NCBI GenBank assembly: GCA_013399115.1
Contig: VXAA01007212.1
Coordinates: forward strand, 936,517 to 1,000,516
Origin: Anseranas semipalmata
Taxonomy: Eukaryota > Chordata > Aves > Anseriformes > Anseranatidae
DNA length: 64,000 nucleotides
Reading direction: 5' to 3'
Below are positions 63,504-64,000 of this stretch, piece after piece. How positions within the stretch are numbered: position 1 is the first letter of the stretch; each line of letters begins with the position of its first letter. The notes below the pieces were generated by a model, which saw nothing but the letters and a program-made list of their open reading frames with translations, did not search any database and was not told the DNA's origin. A program made the translations under genes and the position numbers.

Positions 63504-63899
63504 ACACAACCCAAATCCTAAAAGCAACATCGTATGTTTATTTTAAATGCATCCGCTAAATATTTACACTGAAAGCAAGCTAAATGAAAAAAAAAAAGGG
63601 AAAACTGGAACTTTTGTCAGTGAACCAGATTGTGAAATGCCTTGAGGGAATAGACGATTTATTTGGGGAGAGGGGGAGAGGTAGGAATTTTCCATGCTAT
63701 TGTAAAACATGAGCTCAAATTATATGATCCCCACAGCCAGTGAATTGCAAAGCTTCAATCAGCTGCCTTTTTTATTTTTTTTTTTCTTCCTCTCTTTTCT
63801 ATAAAGAGGAGGGGGGGGGAAGACAGAAGTGTTTCACCAACTTCTGTTGACTGTTCCTTTTTTCTCCTGATTGAAATGTGTTGTTAAACAAGATCCCAC

Positions 63900-64000
63900 A
63901 TAATCTCAGCAGAGGGTTTCTCTCGCTCGCTCCCTCTCCTTCTGGGAAGCCGCGATCAGTGCCATCGGCGCTTGATTATTTGCAAACTCCCTTCGCTTTG
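63900..64000. promoter_or_regulatory. Start of a CpG-rich stretch at the right edge
   Basis: The last 100 bases contain several CpGs ('tcgctcgctccc', 'gccgcgatc', 'atcggcgc') after a long CpG-poor stretch, and also 'ttatttgcaaac'. This looks like the approach to a CpG-island promoter or 5' untranslated exon. In mammals the gene head to head with TBXAS1 is HIPK2, so it is the natural candidate, but no coding sequence is visible and the orientation is not determined. Confidence 0.4.

Larger units (their letters stand above)
42996..63890. other. Upstream/intergenic region with no supported gene
   Basis: About 21 kb lie right of the CpG island. GC-rich pockets occur at roughly 46.1-46.6, 50.2-50.5, 51.0-51.5, 58.5-59.3, 60.4-60.8 and 62.3-62.9 kb, separated by AT-rich spacer. 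Frames within the pockets are open on several strands at once and lack similarity to proteins I know. The region holds ancient repeat remnants, (TC)n, A-rich tracts and a short tandem duplication. It may contain non-coding transcripts or enhancers, but nothing in the sequence alone proves them. Confidence 0.5.

Noticed and set aside
1..64000. CRISPR arrays, bacterial operons, tRNA or rRNA genes, endogenous retroviral genes
   Set aside because: No regularly spaced repeats, no ribosome-binding-site organisation, no tRNA box B-like GGTTCGAATCC with a cloverleaf, and no retroviral coding motifs were seen.

Overview
The window is vertebrate nuclear DNA, most probably from a bird. The clearest lineage marker is a 5'-truncated CR1 LINE at 36124-36546. 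It carries the CR1 ORF2 C-terminal reading frame and ends in the 8-bp tail repeat TTCTATGA, the usual arrangement in avian genomes. The remaining sequence is AT-rich, gene-poor and intron-like, with a single compact CpG-rich promoter.

One gene can be supported, on the minus strand. A 61-bp exon at 29231-29291 has strong splice signals and encodes a membrane-anchor peptide (MNGTTVTVALLAVFLVLLYW, the last codon split). It matches the N-terminal anchor of thromboxane A synthase (TBXAS1, CYP5A1) as I recall it and ends where related P450 genes end their first coding exon. A first exon at 42664-42754 lies at the edge of a CpG island. It starts at an ATG preceded by an in-frame stop, ends at a good donor, and joins the anchor exon in frame. 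No later TBXAS1 exon was recognised, so 1-29228 is read as the next TBXAS1 intron and 29292-42663 as the first intron (about 13.4 kb).

The CpG island (about 42415-42995) holds two oppositely oriented ZNF143/Staf-type motifs, which suggests a divergent promoter. Rightward of it (43.0-63.9 kb) lies about 21 kb with no supported gene. It contains GC-rich pockets, simple repeats and worn ancient repeats. CpG density rises again in the last 100 bases. In mammals TBXAS1 lies head to head with HIPK2, so the right edge may approach HIPK2, but no HIPK2 coding sequence is visible.

Other notable structures: the CR1 is bracketed by 140-bp direct repeats with a single N at its 5' junction, which looks like an assembly join of empty and filled alleles or an exceptionally long target duplication. 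A 47-bp block at 23.4 kb is duplicated 0.4 kb away, and both copies look like tiny exons on the TBXAS1 strand. Several worn palindromic amniote repeats cluster just right of the promoter. I found no novel multi-gene system. Most long open frames look like chance frames in GC-rich or low-complexity DNA.
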